Shown piece after piece: positions 37,380 through 46,054 of a stretch of DNA of 64,000 nt. The translations under genes and the position numbers were made by a program. This DNA comes from Sphingomonas canadensis (GTDB taxonomy: Bacteria; Pseudomonadota; Alphaproteobacteria; Sphingomonadales; Sphingomonadaceae): NCBI RefSeq assembly GCF_026013525.1, contig NZ_JAPDRA010000010.1, positions 1-64,000 of the forward strand. Direction: 5' to 3'. A model generated the notes under the pieces. That model was not told the DNA's origin. It searched no databases and saw nothing but the letters and a program-made list of their open reading frames with translations. How positions within the stretch are numbered: the stretch's first letter is position 1; each line of letters begins with the position of its first letter.

Positions 37380-37577
37380 TCAGGCGATGATGTCGGGGAT
37401 CAGCCGGTCTTCCAGCATCGCGATCTCGTCGCGAAGGCGCAGCTTGCGCTTCTTCAGCCGCGCCGCCTGGAGCTGATCGACCGATCCGGCGCCCAGCAGC
37501 GCGGCGATGGCCGCGTCCAGATCGCGGTGCTCGGTGCGTAGCAGCTCGAGCCGCCGGCGGATCTCGCTTTCATCCAT
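37380..37577 (-). CDS. DUF465 (YdcH-like) small helical protein
   Basis: A 65-residue protein forming a helical hairpin: MDESEIRRRLELLRTEHRDLD, then VDQLQAARLKKRKLRLRDEIAML. The last motif (LKK-x-KLRLRDEI) is the DUF465 signature. A longer reading frame upstream lacks support. It is divergent from a second DUF465 gene 152 bp away. Function unknown; members are probably small coiled-coil proteins. Confidence 0.85.
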   Translation of the reverse strand: MDESEIRRRLELLRTEHRDLDAAIAALLGAGSVDQLQAARLKKRKLRLRDEIAMLEDRLIPDIIA

Positions 37578-37729
37578 TCCGGCGATGTTCTGCACCAAAG
37601 CCGGGGCCGGGAGCAACAGCCCATCGCAGCTCCTAAGGAGTTCACCGAATATGACGATTTCTTTACCTGACAAGGCCGAGGAAAGGTGATCTACTGCCGT
37701 TTCCACCTATCGTAAGGAGGACCGCTTCC

Positions 37730-37882
37730 ATGCAGAACGGGCATATCGAAGCACTTTCGGCCAAGCACAACTCGCTCGATCGCCGTATCTCCGCCGAGTT
37801 GCAGCGCCCCCTCCCCGATCACATGCTGATCGCTGAGCTCAAGAAGCAGAAGCTGCGTGTGAAGGACGAACTTACCGGCTGA
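37730..37882 (+). CDS. Second DUF465 (YdcH-like) small protein
   Basis: Open frame of 50 codons with a perfect ribosome site (TAAGGAGG, 9 bases before ATG 37730). It reads MQNGHIEALSAKHNSLDRRI, then HMLIAELKKQKLRVKDELTG. The LKKQKLRVKDE end is the DUF465 signature. The pair of DUF465 genes is head to head. The 202 bp after it (37883-38084) show no gene. Confidence 0.85.
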   Translation: MQNGHIEALSAKHNSLDRRISAELQRPLPDHMLIAELKKQKLRVKDELTG

Positions 37883-38084
37883 TCCCGGCCCTCCTGCTCC
37901 GGCGCTGCCCCGCTTGCCCGTGCGGGCGGGGACGGCCCCTCGCAAACCCGGCACCGGCCGCCGCCCTGCCCCGGCACGCCCTCTGGCTTGTGCCCGGTGC
38001 GGACAGGCGAATCGCATCCGGCCGCCCTTCCGGACGGCCGCTGCCGATTTGCGATGATGAGGGGACGATGCGCCGCGGCGCCGC

Positions 38085-38462
38085 TTAGCGCGGGCGCAGG
38101 ATCGGCTTGACGAAGCTGGGAGTGTGCTTGCCCTGGCCCACCGGCTTGCGGGCCAGCATCGGATCGATTTCACGCTCGAAGGCCACGCCCACGCGGCCCT
38201 CCGCGCTCCAGGCGATCCGCCCGCGCACCCAGCCGACGCCGCGCACCTCAACCGCAACCGGCGTGCCCGATGCGATCGGATCGGAATATTCCGCCATCAG
38301 CCCGCCCGACGAAAGGTTGCGGACGCGGACCACCGTGGCCTCCCCGCCATCGCCGATGCGGAAGCTGGCCGACAGCAACAGGCTGTCGCGCGATCCGGTG
38401 CGCTGGCCGGTGAAATCATCGGCCGAAAGGGCGGTTAGCGGGTCGTACGAAAACTGTTCCAT
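38085..38462 (-). CDS. PilZ domain protein
   Basis: Protein of 125 residues consisting of one PilZ domain. The c-di-GMP motifs are RTGSR (RxxxR, about residues 21-25) and NLSSGG (N-x-S-x-x-G, about residues 51-56), followed by a beta-barrel ending GRVGVAFEREID. It should bind c-di-GMP and pass the signal to an unknown partner. ATG 38462 is chosen; the longer frame has no ribosome site. It is on the same strand as the DksA-type gene 135 bp upstream. Confidence 0.85.
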   Translation of the reverse strand: MEQFSYDPLTALSADDFTGQRTGSRDSLLLSASFRIGDGGEATVVRVRNLSSGGLMAEYSDPIASGTPVAVEVRGVGWVRGRIAWSAEGRVGVAFEREIDPMLARKPVGQGKHTPSFVKPILRPR

Positions 38463-38597
38463 CCTGCCTGCCCAATGCGTTGCGTTGCGTGCGGGCGCGA
38501 ATAGACCAGCAAAGTTTATCGAAAGCGTTAAACCGGCGCGCGGGAAGCCCCCGGACGCCATGCCGCCGCCGGAGCCGCGCAGGCCGCGCGGCCGCCG

Positions 38598-39065
38598 CTA
38601 TTCGTCGCGGCTCACCTTCTCCTGGCGCTCGTGGCGCTCCTGCGCTTCCACCGTCATCGTGGCGGTGGGGCGCGCCTCCAGCCGGGCGAGCGGAATCGGC
38701 TCGCCGGTCACCTCGCAATAGCCATATTCCCCCTCGTCGATGCGGCGCAGCGCCGCGTCGATCTTGGAGATCAGCTTGCGCTGGCGATCGCGGGTGCGCA
38801 GCTCGATAGACCAGTCGGTCTCGCTCGACGCGCGATCGGTCAGGTCCGCCTCGCGCAGCGATTCGGACTGAAGCTGGGAAAGCGTCCCCGCCGCCTCGCG
38901 ATAGATCGCGTCCTTCCAGGCGTGGAGCTTCTCACGAAAATATTCGAGCTGCCGCGGGTTCATGAACGGCTCGTCGGAACTGGGCCGATAACCGTCGTCA
39001 CCGTCGTTGGCCGCGCTGGGGGCATCCTTGCCCGGCTCGTCAGCACGATCCCACACCGAAGCCAT
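38598..39065 (-). CDS. dksA: DksA-type RNA polymerase-binding transcription factor
   Basis: Protein of 155 residues with an acidic N-terminus, the coiled-coil region (REKLHAWKDAIYREAAGTL and SETDWSIELRTRDRQRKLISK) and a C-terminal zinc-finger-like domain (EYGYCEVTGEPIPLARLEARP). Only one cysteine (Cys117) of the classical four remains. This is normal in alphaproteobacterial DksA proteins, in which the fold persists without the full C4 site. It should act with ppGpp at the RNA polymerase secondary channel. ATG 39065 follows GGAGAG. Confidence 0.9.
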   Translation of the reverse strand: MASVWDRADEPGKDAPSAANDGDDGYRPSSDEPFMNPRQLEYFREKLHAWKDAIYREAAGTLSQLQSESLREADLTDRASSETDWSIELRTRDRQRKLISKIDAALRRIDEGEYGYCEVTGEPIPLARLEARPTATMTVEAQERHERQEKVSRDE

Positions 39066-39489
39066 ACCCACTCTCCACACCGGTTTCCCAGCGGCGCAGC
39101 CACGGAGAATACCGCCCTAGCCCGGAGGCGCTATACTTTCGCGCGACGGGCTTAACAAGCCGATCATTTGGCCCGAATCCGCGCGCAAACGTCCCGTAAT
39201 ATGGAGGAAATTTCACGAAGCTGAACCGGGATTAGCCGCCAGACCGGCGGAATTAACCGTGTTTCTTAGTATTTACCTTACTAATCCCTCATGTATCCGT
39301 GCCGTAACCGGACATTAACCATCACAAGATCAGCACATGGTGGAAAATCGAGCAAAGAAGATGGTAAACGTGCGTTAACGCACTTGCGCTTAATAGTTTG
39401 TTTTGCACTTTTCCTGCATTGCTGTCGGGCTAGCTGCTGACAGTTCCGTCGGATCAGACGGCCTGCGGCAAGGGAAGAGTTGGGACACC
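39066..39489. other. AT-richer 424-bp intergenic region with a 14-bp palindrome
   Basis: Between the divergent dksA and Ser/Gly-rich genes. It is visibly richer in A and T than its surroundings, as expected for promoters. GTGCGTTAACGCAC at 39370-39383 is a perfect 14-bp palindrome and a candidate operator 107 bp before the plus-strand gene. I cannot assign exact -35/-10 boxes, and there is no supported gene. Confidence 0.5.
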
Positions 39490-40785
39490 ATGTCGGTACG
39501 GATGGCCTTGGCGAAACTCTGCGCCTGCGCATGCGGGGGCGCCGTCGTTGGCGGCGGCACCGTCTATGTCGCAGAGAATCCGCCCGCACGTGTCGCGGTC
39601 GCGAAGAAGACGGTCGCCCAGAAGCGCGTCGTGCGCAAAACGGTGAAGCGCGCCGCGCCCCGCGTCGTGCGCCGCACCGTCACCACCACGCAGCAGGGCC
39701 AGCCCCAGGTCGTGGTCGTCACCGCCCAGGGCGCGCCGATCCCGGTGCCGCCGGGCTTCGGCGGATCCAGCGGCGCGATGCCGATCGTCTCGTCCAGCTC
39801 CAGCGGTTCCTCCAGCTCGTCGGGCGTGATCGGCGGGTCGAGCGGCGGCGGCTTCATCGGCGGCTTCTTCGCGGGCGGCTTCTTCGGCAGCTCGGGCAGT
39901 AGCGGATCCAGCGGCAGCTCGGGCAGCAGCGGCATCAATATCGAGATTTCCTCGACCTCCAGCACCAGCGGCGGATCGACCTCCACGGGCGGATCGTCCA
40001 CCTCGACGGGCGGCTCCTCCACCTCCACCGGCGGGTCCTCGACCTCGACGGGCGGGTCCTCGACGGGCGGTTCCTCCACGTCGACGGGCGGGTCCTCGAC
40101 GTCGAGCGGCAGCGTGAGCAGCACCTCGTCCACCGGCGGTTCCTCCACCGGCGGCTCCTCATCGTCCACGTCCAGCGGCAGCGTCAGCTCGACCTCGTCG
40201 ACCGGCGGGTCCTCGACCAGTTCCTCGACGGGCGGCTCCTCGACCAGCTCGTCCACGGGCGGGTCGTCCACCTCCACCAGCTCGTCGACCGGCGGCTCCT
40301 CGTCCTCGACGTCCAGCGGGGTTTCGACTTCTTCGTCGAGCGGCGTTTCCACCTCGTCGAGCAATTCCAGCGGCGTCTCCACCTCTTCGAGCAACTCGAG
40401 CGGCGTTTCGACCTCGTCGAGCACCTCCTCGTCCAACTCGAGCGGCGTCTCCACCTCCTCGTCGAACTCTTCGAGCACCTCGTCGTCGAACTCCTCGTCC
40501 ACGTCGAGCAACGGTTCGAGCAGCCACGGCTCCTCCAGCCATGGATCGTCGAGCCACGGTTCGAGCGGCTGGAGCAATTCGAGCGGCTGGGGTTCCAGCG
40601 GCTGGGGTTCGAGCAGCCACGGATCGTCGAGTCACGGATCGTCCAGCCACGGCGGTTCGTCAGGCTCGTCGGGCGGCCCCGCGCCGGTGCCCGCGCCGCC
40701 GATGATCCTGCTGTTCGGCGGTGCCGCCGCCGCGCTGGTCGCGCGCCGCCGCCTCAAGCGCAGCAAGGACAAGACGGAGGGCTGA
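39490..40785 (+). CDS. Ser/Gly/Thr-repeat surface protein with PEP-CTERM-like tail
   Basis: Protein of 431 residues. A hydrophobic N-terminus (LAKLCACACGGAVVGGG) is followed by a basic stretch (about 40-75) and a short GFGG region. About 240 residues of Ser, Gly, Thr and Asn repeats come next (STGGSST, SGVSTSS, SNSSGVS, HGSSSHGSS). It ends VPAPPMILLFGGAAAALVAR, then RRLKRSK: a Pro-rich signal, one hydrophobic helix and an Arg/Lys cluster, as in PEP-CTERM exosortase substrates but with Pro-Ala-Pro instead of Pro-Glu-Pro. The product is probably exported and may be processed and glycosylated. ATG 39490 is preferred. No exosortase is in the window. Confidence 0.8.
   Translation: MSVRMALAKLCACACGGAVVGGGTVYVAENPPARVAVAKKTVAQKRVVRKTVKRAAPRVVRRTVTTTQQGQPQVVVVTAQGAPIPVPPGFGGSSGAMPIVSSSSSGSSSSSGVIGGSSGGGFIGGFFAGGFFGSSGSSGSSGSSGSSGINIEISSTSSTSGGSTSTGGSSTSTGGSSTSTGGSSTSTGGSSTGGSSTSTGGSSTSSGSVSSTSSTGGSSTGGSSSSTSSGSVSSTSSTGGSSTSSSTGGSSTSSSTGGSSTSTSSSTGGSSSSTSSGVSTSSSSGVSTSSSNSSGVSTSSSNSSGVSTSSSTSSSNSSGVSTSSSNSSSTSSSNSSSTSSNGSSSHGSSSHGSSSHGSSGWSNSSGWGSSGWGSSSHGSSSHGSSSHGGSSGSSGGPAPVPAPPMILLFGGAAAALVARRRLKRSKDKTEG
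39950..40660. repeat. Degenerate short tandem repeats encoding Ser/Gly/Thr tracts
   Basis: Imperfect units such as TCGACGGGCGG and CTCGAGCAA, 9 to 27 bp long, repeat through most of the gene. They are variable enough that slippage is possible but not obvious. The complementary strand happens to read as Pro/Val/Glu repeats. Confidence 0.75.
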
Positions 40786-40803
40786 TCCCGCGGGTCCTGG
40801 CGT

Positions 40804-40828
40804 GGGCGCAGCCGGATCGGCCGCGCCC
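40804..40828. terminator. Hairpin between convergent genes
   Basis: GGGCGCAGCCG and CGGCCGCGCCC pair with one mismatch and a 3-base loop, just after the repeat-protein gene and 6 bp past the end of the minus-strand gene. There is no T tract. Confidence 0.4.
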
Positions 40829-40834
40829 CGCGGA

Positions 40835-41290
40835 TCACTCGGCCAGCAGCAGCTTCTCGATTTCCGGGATCGTGTGGCGGGTCAGGTCCTTGGCGATCTC
40901 GCTCGCCAGCCGTTCGGTGAGGTGCCGGTCATAGTGGCGGCGCAGCTCGCCCAGCGTCTCGGGCGGCGCGACCACCACCAGCCTCTCGAACTCGCCCGCC
41001 AGCGCGCCCGCGTTCAGCATCGCCGCCGCCTCGGCCGCGAACCGGTCCTCGGCGATCTGGTGATAGTCGGCCGGCTCGATCGTGCCGGAGCCCCATTGCC
41101 CGCCGGCCACCCGCGTCCCCATCGCGCGGCCCGCCAGATCGGTGGCCTGTTCGTGCGTAGGCGGGTTTTCGCCGGCGTCGCGCTTCAGCTCCAGGCGGAG
41201 ATCGGGGTAGCGCGCGTCGCCCGCGTTGCGCAGGAACAGCAGCTTGCGTCCATCGGCGATCACGATCGCGGTGTCGTGGGGAAGCTCCAT
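40835..41290 (-). CDS. Host-attachment-family (baeRF-like) protein
   Basis: Protein of 151 residues: [52 protein letters not shown] and [19 protein letters not shown]. This matches the family annotated as required for attachment to host cells, distantly related to eRF1/baeRF ribosome-release domains. The actual function is not established. ATG 41290 has GAGGAG before it; the longer frame is unsupported. Confidence 0.82.
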   Translation of the reverse strand: MELPHDTAIVIADGRKLLFLRNAGDARYPDLRLELKRDAGENPPTHEQATDLAGRAMGTRVAGGQWGSGTIEPADYHQIAEDRFAAEAAAMLNAGALAGEFERLVVVAPPETLGELRRHYDRHLTERLASEIAKDLTRHTIPEIEKLLLAE

Positions 41291-41450
41291 CTCAGCTCTC
41301 CTCGGCATTGCCAGACGATACGGTGCATCAACGCGAAGAGGACGGCGATGGTTGCCCGTCGGTGGCGATGCCCCCGGCCGCGGCGCACGAACCCGCTTGG
41401 GATCGACTCGGGTTGCGCCCATCGCCGCCCCCCGTCATAGGGCGTGCCCC

Positions 41451-42746
41451 ATGCATGATATCCGCTCCATCCGGGATGATCCCGATGCCTTCGATCGCGG
41501 GCTCGCGCGCCGCGGCCTCGCGCCCATGGCGGCGGAGCTGGCCGCGCTGGACGAGCGCCGCCGCGCGCTGATCACCGAGATCCAGGCCGGCCAGGCCCGC
41601 CGCAACGAGGCTTCGAAGGCGATCGGCGCGGCCAAGGCATCGAAGGACGAGGCCGCCGCCCAGGCGCTGATGGCCGAGGTGGCGCAGCTCAAGGAGCGCC
41701 TTCCCGCGCTGGAGGCGGAGGAGAAGGAGGCCGGCGACGCGCTGACCGCGCGGCTGGCCGCGCTGCCCAACCTCCCCCACCCCGACGTGCCCGAGGGCGA
41801 GGACGAGGACGGCAACGCGCTGGTCCATGAGCGCGGCACCCGCCCGGACTTCGCCTTCGCCCCCGCCGAGCATGACGCGATCGGCCCCGCGCTGGGGCTG
41901 GATTTCGAGACCGGCGCCGCGATGTCCGGCGCGCGCTTCACGCTGCTGCGCGGACCCGCGGCGCGGCTTCACCGCGCGCTGGGCCAGTTCATGCTCGACG
42001 TGCTTTCGGGCGATCATGGCTATGAGCAATGCTCGCCGCCGCTGCTGGTGCGCGACGAGGCGGTGTTCGGCACCGGCCAGCTCCCCAAGTTCGCCGAGGA
42101 CCTGTTCCGAACCAACGACGGCCGCTGGCTGATCCCCACCGCCGAGGTGAGCCTGACCAATATCGTCCGCGAAAAGATCCTGAGCGAGGAGGAGCTGCCG
42201 TTCCGCTTCACCGCGCTCACCCCCTGCTTCCGGTCGGAGGCCGGGGCGGCGGGACGCGATACGCGCGGATTCATCCGCCAGCACCAGTTCGAGAAGGTGG
42301 AGATGGTGTCGATCACCACCCCCGAACAGTCCGAGGCGGAGCATGAGCGGATGACCGCCTGTGCCGAGGATATCCTGACGCGCCTGGGCCTGCCGTTCCG
42401 CCGGATGAAGCTGTGCAGCGGCGACATGGGCTTCACCGCCGCGCGCACCTATGACCTTGAGGTGTGGCTGCCCGGCCAGGGCCGCTATCGCGAGATCAGC
42501 TCCTGCTCGACCTGCACCGATTTCCAGGCCCGGCGGATGAACGCGCGCTATCGCCCCGCGGGCGAGAAGGCGACGCGCTTCGTCCATACGCTCAACGGAT
42601 CGGGGCTCGCGGTCGGCCGCACGCTGGTCGCGGTGATCGAGAATTACCAGCAGGCGGACGGCGCCGTCGCCGTGCCGGAGGCGCTCCAGCCCTGGCTGCG
42701 CGGCCTCAGCCGGCTGGAGCCCGCGACCGGGAAACTTCCTGCCTGA
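41451..42746 (+). CDS. serS: Serine--tRNA ligase
   Basis: Class II synthetase of 431 residues. It has an N-terminal tRNA-binding coiled coil (about 30-105), motif 2 ([21 protein letters not shown]), the motif-2 loop Glu in [20 protein letters not shown], and motif 3 ([20 protein letters not shown]). The length is normal. It is followed at 44 bp by the NlpD-like gene; in many proteobacteria surE and pcm lie between these two genes but are absent here. Confidence 0.97.
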   Translation: MHDIRSIRDDPDAFDRGLARRGLAPMAAELAALDERRRALITEIQAGQARRNEASKAIGAAKASKDEAAAQALMAEVAQLKERLPALEAEEKEAGDALTARLAALPNLPHPDVPEGEDEDGNALVHERGTRPDFAFAPAEHDAIGPALGLDFETGAAMSGARFTLLRGPAARLHRALGQFMLDVLSGDHGYEQCSPPLLVRDEAVFGTGQLPKFAEDLFRTNDGRWLIPTAEVSLTNIVREKILSEEELPFRFTALTPCFRSEAGAAGRDTRGFIRQHQFEKVEMVSITTPEQSEAEHERMTACAEDILTRLGLPFRRMKLCSGDMGFTAARTYDLEVWLPGQGRYREISSCSTCTDFQARRMNARYRPAGEKATRFVHTLNGSGLAVGRTLVAVIENYQQADGAVAVPEALQPWLRGLSRLEPATGKLPA

Positions 42747-42790
42747 CGCACGGCGTTAACCACGCTATGGTGCGCGGGCGGGAGGGAATT

Positions 42791-43888
42791 GTGGACAAAC
42801 TGCGCAGGAGCGCGATGGGAATCTTGCCGCTGGCGTTTCTGGTGCTGGGCGGATGCATTCCGCGTGCCGTGGAACCCGGAACCTATGGCCCGCCCGGCCC
42901 GGCGGCCGACTATCGGCCCGCGCCCGGCGGCGGCCAGCCCTATGATCCCACGGCCTATCCGCGATACGGCCAGGATGCGCCACCCGCGCAGCCGGTGCGC
43001 CAGAGCTGGGAGATGCGCCCCGTCGCCCCCGGCGCCACCCGGGTGGAGCGCAGCACCTATACGGTGCGCAACGGCGATTCGCTGCGCCTGATCGCGATCA
43101 AGACCGGCGCGGGGTCCGAGGCGATCGCCCGCGCCAACAATCTGGCCAAGCCCTACACCATCTTCCCCGGCCAGCAGCTCGTGATCCCCGCCGGCCTCTA
43201 TCATGTGGTGCGCGAGGGCGAGACGGGCATCGCCATCGCCCGCGCCTATGGCGTCGACTGGAGCCGCATGGTGGAGATCAACGACCTTGCGGAGCCCTAT
43301 ATCCTGCGCGCCGGAATGCGCGTGCTGATCCCGGAGGCGGGGCCGGAAACGCTGGAGCAGCGCGCGGCGCGCTTCACCATCGACATCGACGATATCGTAA
43401 CGGGCGGCCAGCCCGCGCTGGCGGACAGCGGCAAGCCCGCGCGGCCCAGCAGCGCGCCCTCGCGCCCGCTGCCCGCCACCGCGGCGGTGGCGCCGCCCGC
43501 GCGGCTAAGCGGCGGCTTCCGCTGGCCGGTGCAGGGCACGGTGATCAAGCGCTTCGGCCCCGGCGCCAGCGGCGAGCGCAACGACGGCATCAAGATCGCG
43601 GTGCCGCTCGACACGCCGGTGCTGGCGGCCGCGGACGGCGTCGTCGCCTATGTCGGCAGCGACGTGCCCGCGCTGGGCGGGCTGGTGATCCTGCGCCACG
43701 GCGATTCCTGGTCCACCGTCTATGGCCACGCCGGGCAGTTGCTGGTGCAGCGCGGCCAATCGGTGAAGAAGGGCCAGATGATCGCGCTATCGGGCAACTC
43801 CGGCTTCGCCGACCGGCCCGAGCTGCATTTCGAAATCCGCCAGGGCCGCACGCCCGTGGACCCGCTCCCCCGCCTTCCCGGGCGCTGA
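42791..43888 (+). CDS. nlpD: NlpD-like lipoprotein with LysM domains and degenerate LytM domain
   Basis: Lipoprotein of 365 residues with a lipobox (LVLGGC). A Pro/Gly/Tyr-rich linker follows, then a LysM domain (YTVRNGDSLRLIAIKTG), a second LysM-like repeat (YHVVREGETGIAIARAYGV) and a C-terminal M23/LytM domain (RWPVQGTVIKRFGP to LHFEIRQGRTPVDP). In the metal site the first His is Asn (RNDGIKIAV) and the usual Asp is Lys, so the domain is probably catalytically dead, as in NlpD and EnvC. It should activate a cell-division amidase. GTG 42791 has GGAGGG upstream; ATG 42767 is an alternative. Confidence 0.88.
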   Translation: MDKLRRSAMGILPLAFLVLGGCIPRAVEPGTYGPPGPAADYRPAPGGGQPYDPTAYPRYGQDAPPAQPVRQSWEMRPVAPGATRVERSTYTVRNGDSLRLIAIKTGAGSEAIARANNLAKPYTIFPGQQLVIPAGLYHVVREGETGIAIARAYGVDWSRMVEINDLAEPYILRAGMRVLIPEAGPETLEQRAARFTIDIDDIVTGGQPALADSGKPARPSSAPSRPLPATAAVAPPARLSGGFRWPVQGTVIKRFGPGASGERNDGIKIAVPLDTPVLAAADGVVAYVGSDVPALGGLVILRHGDSWSTVYGHAGQLLVQRGQSVKKGQMIALSGNSGFADRPELHFEIRQGRTPVDPLPRLPGR

Positions 43889-43892
43889 CGCG

Positions 43893-44894
43893 ATGGCGCA
43901 GCGCGACGGGATTCTGCGGCGCAGGTCGGGGTTGCCGGTCTGGGCGTCGATTGCCATTCGCGTGACCGCCGTGCTGGCGCTGCTTGGGCTGGCAATACTG
44001 GTCCACTGGATCGAGCGGGACGGGCTGAAGGATACCGCCGACGGGCATGTCAGCTTCCTCGACATCCTCTATTTCACCTCGATCTCCATTACCACCACCG
44101 GCTATGGCGATATCGTGCCGGTCAGCGACAGCGCGCGGCTGTTCGACGCGCTGGTGGTTACGCCGATCCGCATCTTCGTGGTCCTGATCTTCCTCGGCAC
44201 CACCTATAATTTCGTCATCAAGCGTTCGTGGGAGAGATGGCGCATGGCAGTGATTCAGCGAAACCTGTCGGGCCACATCATCGTCGCCGGATATGGCAAG
44301 ACCGGGTCCGACGCGGTGGACGAGCTGATCGCCCGCGGCGTGCCCGCGTCGAAGTTCGTCGTTCTGGATGGCGATGCAGGCGCGCTCGCCCGTGCGGAGG
44401 CGCGCGGATGCAATGTGATGCCCGCCGATGCCACGCGCGATGCCGTGCTGGAGGAAGCGCGCATCCGCTGGGCCGAATCGATGATCGTCGCCGCGGGGCG
44501 CGACGACACCTCGATCCTGATCACGCTCACTGCGCGGCATCTGGCCCCGCAGCTCCCGATCAGCGTAATCGTGAAGGCGGACGACAATGAATTTCCGGCC
44601 CGCGCCGCGGGCGCCACCACCGTGATCAACCCCGTCAGCTTCGCCGGGCTGCTGCTCGCCAGCTCATGCACCGGGCCGCATCTGGCCGATTATCTGATGG
44701 ACCTCGCCTCGATCCGGGGCCGTGTCGCGCTCGCCGAGCGGAGCGTGGCGGCCGATGAGGTCGGCAAGCCTCTTCGCGCGATCGCCACGGGCCTGGGCTT
44801 GCGGATCTACCGCGACGGCCAGCCCTATGGCTTCGCCGAGCCCGAAGCCGCGAAGCTAGAGCCCGGCGATACGATCATCGAGATCGTGACCTGA
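43893..44894 (+). CDS. Two-helix potassium channel with RCK (TrkA-N/C) domain
   Basis: Protein of 333 residues with a first transmembrane helix (about 17-40), a pore loop with the K+ selectivity filter TTTGYGD (67-73), and a second helix (RIFVVLIFLGTTYNFV). A cytoplasmic Rossmann RCK domain follows (HIIVAGYGKTG, then VLDGD, the adenine-site Asp), and a TrkA-C domain ends the protein. It is an MthK/GsuK-like ligand-gated K+ channel. It begins 5 bases after the NlpD-like stop. Confidence 0.93.
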   Translation: MAQRDGILRRRSGLPVWASIAIRVTAVLALLGLAILVHWIERDGLKDTADGHVSFLDILYFTSISITTTGYGDIVPVSDSARLFDALVVTPIRIFVVLIFLGTTYNFVIKRSWERWRMAVIQRNLSGHIIVAGYGKTGSDAVDELIARGVPASKFVVLDGDAGALARAEARGCNVMPADATRDAVLEEARIRWAESMIVAAGRDDTSILITLTARHLAPQLPISVIVKADDNEFPARAAGATTVINPVSFAGLLLASSCTGPHLADYLMDLASIRGRVALAERSVAADEVGKPLRAIATGLGLRIYRDGQPYGFAEPEAAKLEPGDTIIEIVT

Positions 44895-44904
44895 ACGGCG
44901 CGGA

Positions 44905-45312
44905 TCAGCGCAGCAGCACGATCAGCCCGCCCATCACCAGATAGTTGACCAGCCAATATCCCGCGTCGATCGCGAACAGCGTGATCGTGAGGCGCGAGAA
45001 GAGGTAGTTCACCGCCATCGCGGGGATGATGAAGCCCACCGCGACGCCGCCCGCGATCATCAGCGAAAGCTCCGTGCTGGGCACGCCATAGCTGGCCAGC
45101 GTGTGATCCAGGATGAACGCCATGAACAGGTTGAGCACGAAGGTGGTGCCGAAGATCAGCGCCATGTTGGCGCCCTGCTTCAGCTTCTCCGCGTCCAGCC
45201 CGCGCGCTTCGGCCCATTTGCGGCCGAACAGAGGACCGTACCACAGCCCGCCGATCACGAATCCCGCGAGCGCGGCGGCAATGACCGCCAGCCAATGAAT
45301 TTCGGTGCCCAT
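44905..45312 (-). CDS. DUF1761 membrane protein
   Basis: Membrane protein of 135 residues with four helices. It opens HWLAVIAAALAGFVIGGLWYG, followed by LFGRKWAEA, the DUF1761 pattern, and ends in a helix with VNYLVMGGLIVLL. Function unknown. It is convergent with the K+ channel gene. Confidence 0.8.
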   Translation of the reverse strand: MGTEIHWLAVIAAALAGFVIGGLWYGPLFGRKWAEARGLDAEKLKQGANMALIFGTTFVLNLFMAFILDHTLASYGVPSTELSLMIAGGVAVGFIIPAMAVNYLFSRLTITLFAIDAGYWLVNYLVMGGLIVLLR

Positions 45313-45393
45313 TGCACCCTCCCCTCCTGTTATCCCGCGCCCAGCCTATGCCGAAAGCGGGCAGGAGGAAAAGATGCCGCGGGCGGCGCGGGT

Positions 45394-45921
45394 TCAGAAC
45401 ACCGCTTCGAGCATCACCAGCGTTGGATCGCCGTCCACCGCATGCGCCTTGAAGCCCATCTCGCGCTCCAGTTCGATCGTCGAGTGATTCTCGCGGCTCT
45501 CGATCGAAAGCAGCTTCTGCACGCCGCGGCGGCGCGCCTCGCCCGCCAGGAACTCGAGCAGCGACCAGCCGATGCCGCGGCCCTTCATGTCCTCGCGGAT
45601 GGAGATCGCGACCTCGGCCGTGCGCATCCCCTTGTCGCAGGCGAGCATGCCGGAGGCGACCGCCGCACCGTCTTCGTCGAACGCCAGGAAGCTCTCGGTC
45701 TGCCAGTGATCGACATGGGTGATCGCCGCCACCTGGTCCGCGCCGATGTGATTGCACGCGCTCAGGAAGCGGAAGCGCCGGTCCTCGGCCGACACGGCGT
45801 CGAACAGCTCGGCGACGGTATCGTCGTCGTCGGGCGTCGCCGGACGGACGGTGATCGCCATCCCCGAACGGGTCGCCAGGCGGACCGGATGCGCGAGCGG
45901 GGCTACGGGAAGCGTGGTCAT
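45394..45921 (-). CDS. GNAT-family N-acetyltransferase
   Basis: Protein of 175 residues with a GNAT fold: an N-terminal ITVRPATPDDDDTVAELFDAV, acetyl-CoA site VAISIREDMKGRGIGWSLL (R-x-x-G-x-G-x-x-L), and a C-terminal IELEREMGFKAH. It resembles the acetyltransferase domain of Pat-like protein acetylases, but without an acyl-CoA synthetase part. ATG 45921 follows GGAGA. The substrate is unknown. Confidence 0.85.
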   Translation of the reverse strand: MTTLPVAPLAHPVRLATRSGMAITVRPATPDDDDTVAELFDAVSAEDRRFRFLSACNHIGADQVAAITHVDHWQTESFLAFDEDGAAVASGMLACDKGMRTAEVAISIREDMKGRGIGWSLLEFLAGEARRRGVQKLLSIESRENHSTIELEREMGFKAHAVDGDPTLVMLEAVF

Positions 45922-46054
45922 TGCAGGTCTCCGATGAAGCACGTGGCGCCGCTCTAGGCCCCCTGCTGCGCCGCACCATTCGTAAACCCCCGCAACCCCC
46001 GCCGCTCCACTCTCTGGTATTCCGCCCGCAACGCGCCTATCTGCCCGCGCGATC

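Noticed and set aside
39564..40577. Pro/Val/Glu-repeat protein on the minus strand opposite the Ser/Gly-rich gene
   Set aside because: It arises from reading the Ser/Gly codon repeats in reverse. It has no ribosome site or signal, whereas the plus strand has N-terminal and C-terminal sorting-like features.
39950..40660. CRISPR-like array
   Set aside because: The repeats are imperfect, in-frame and without unique spacers; they are coding low-complexity repeats.
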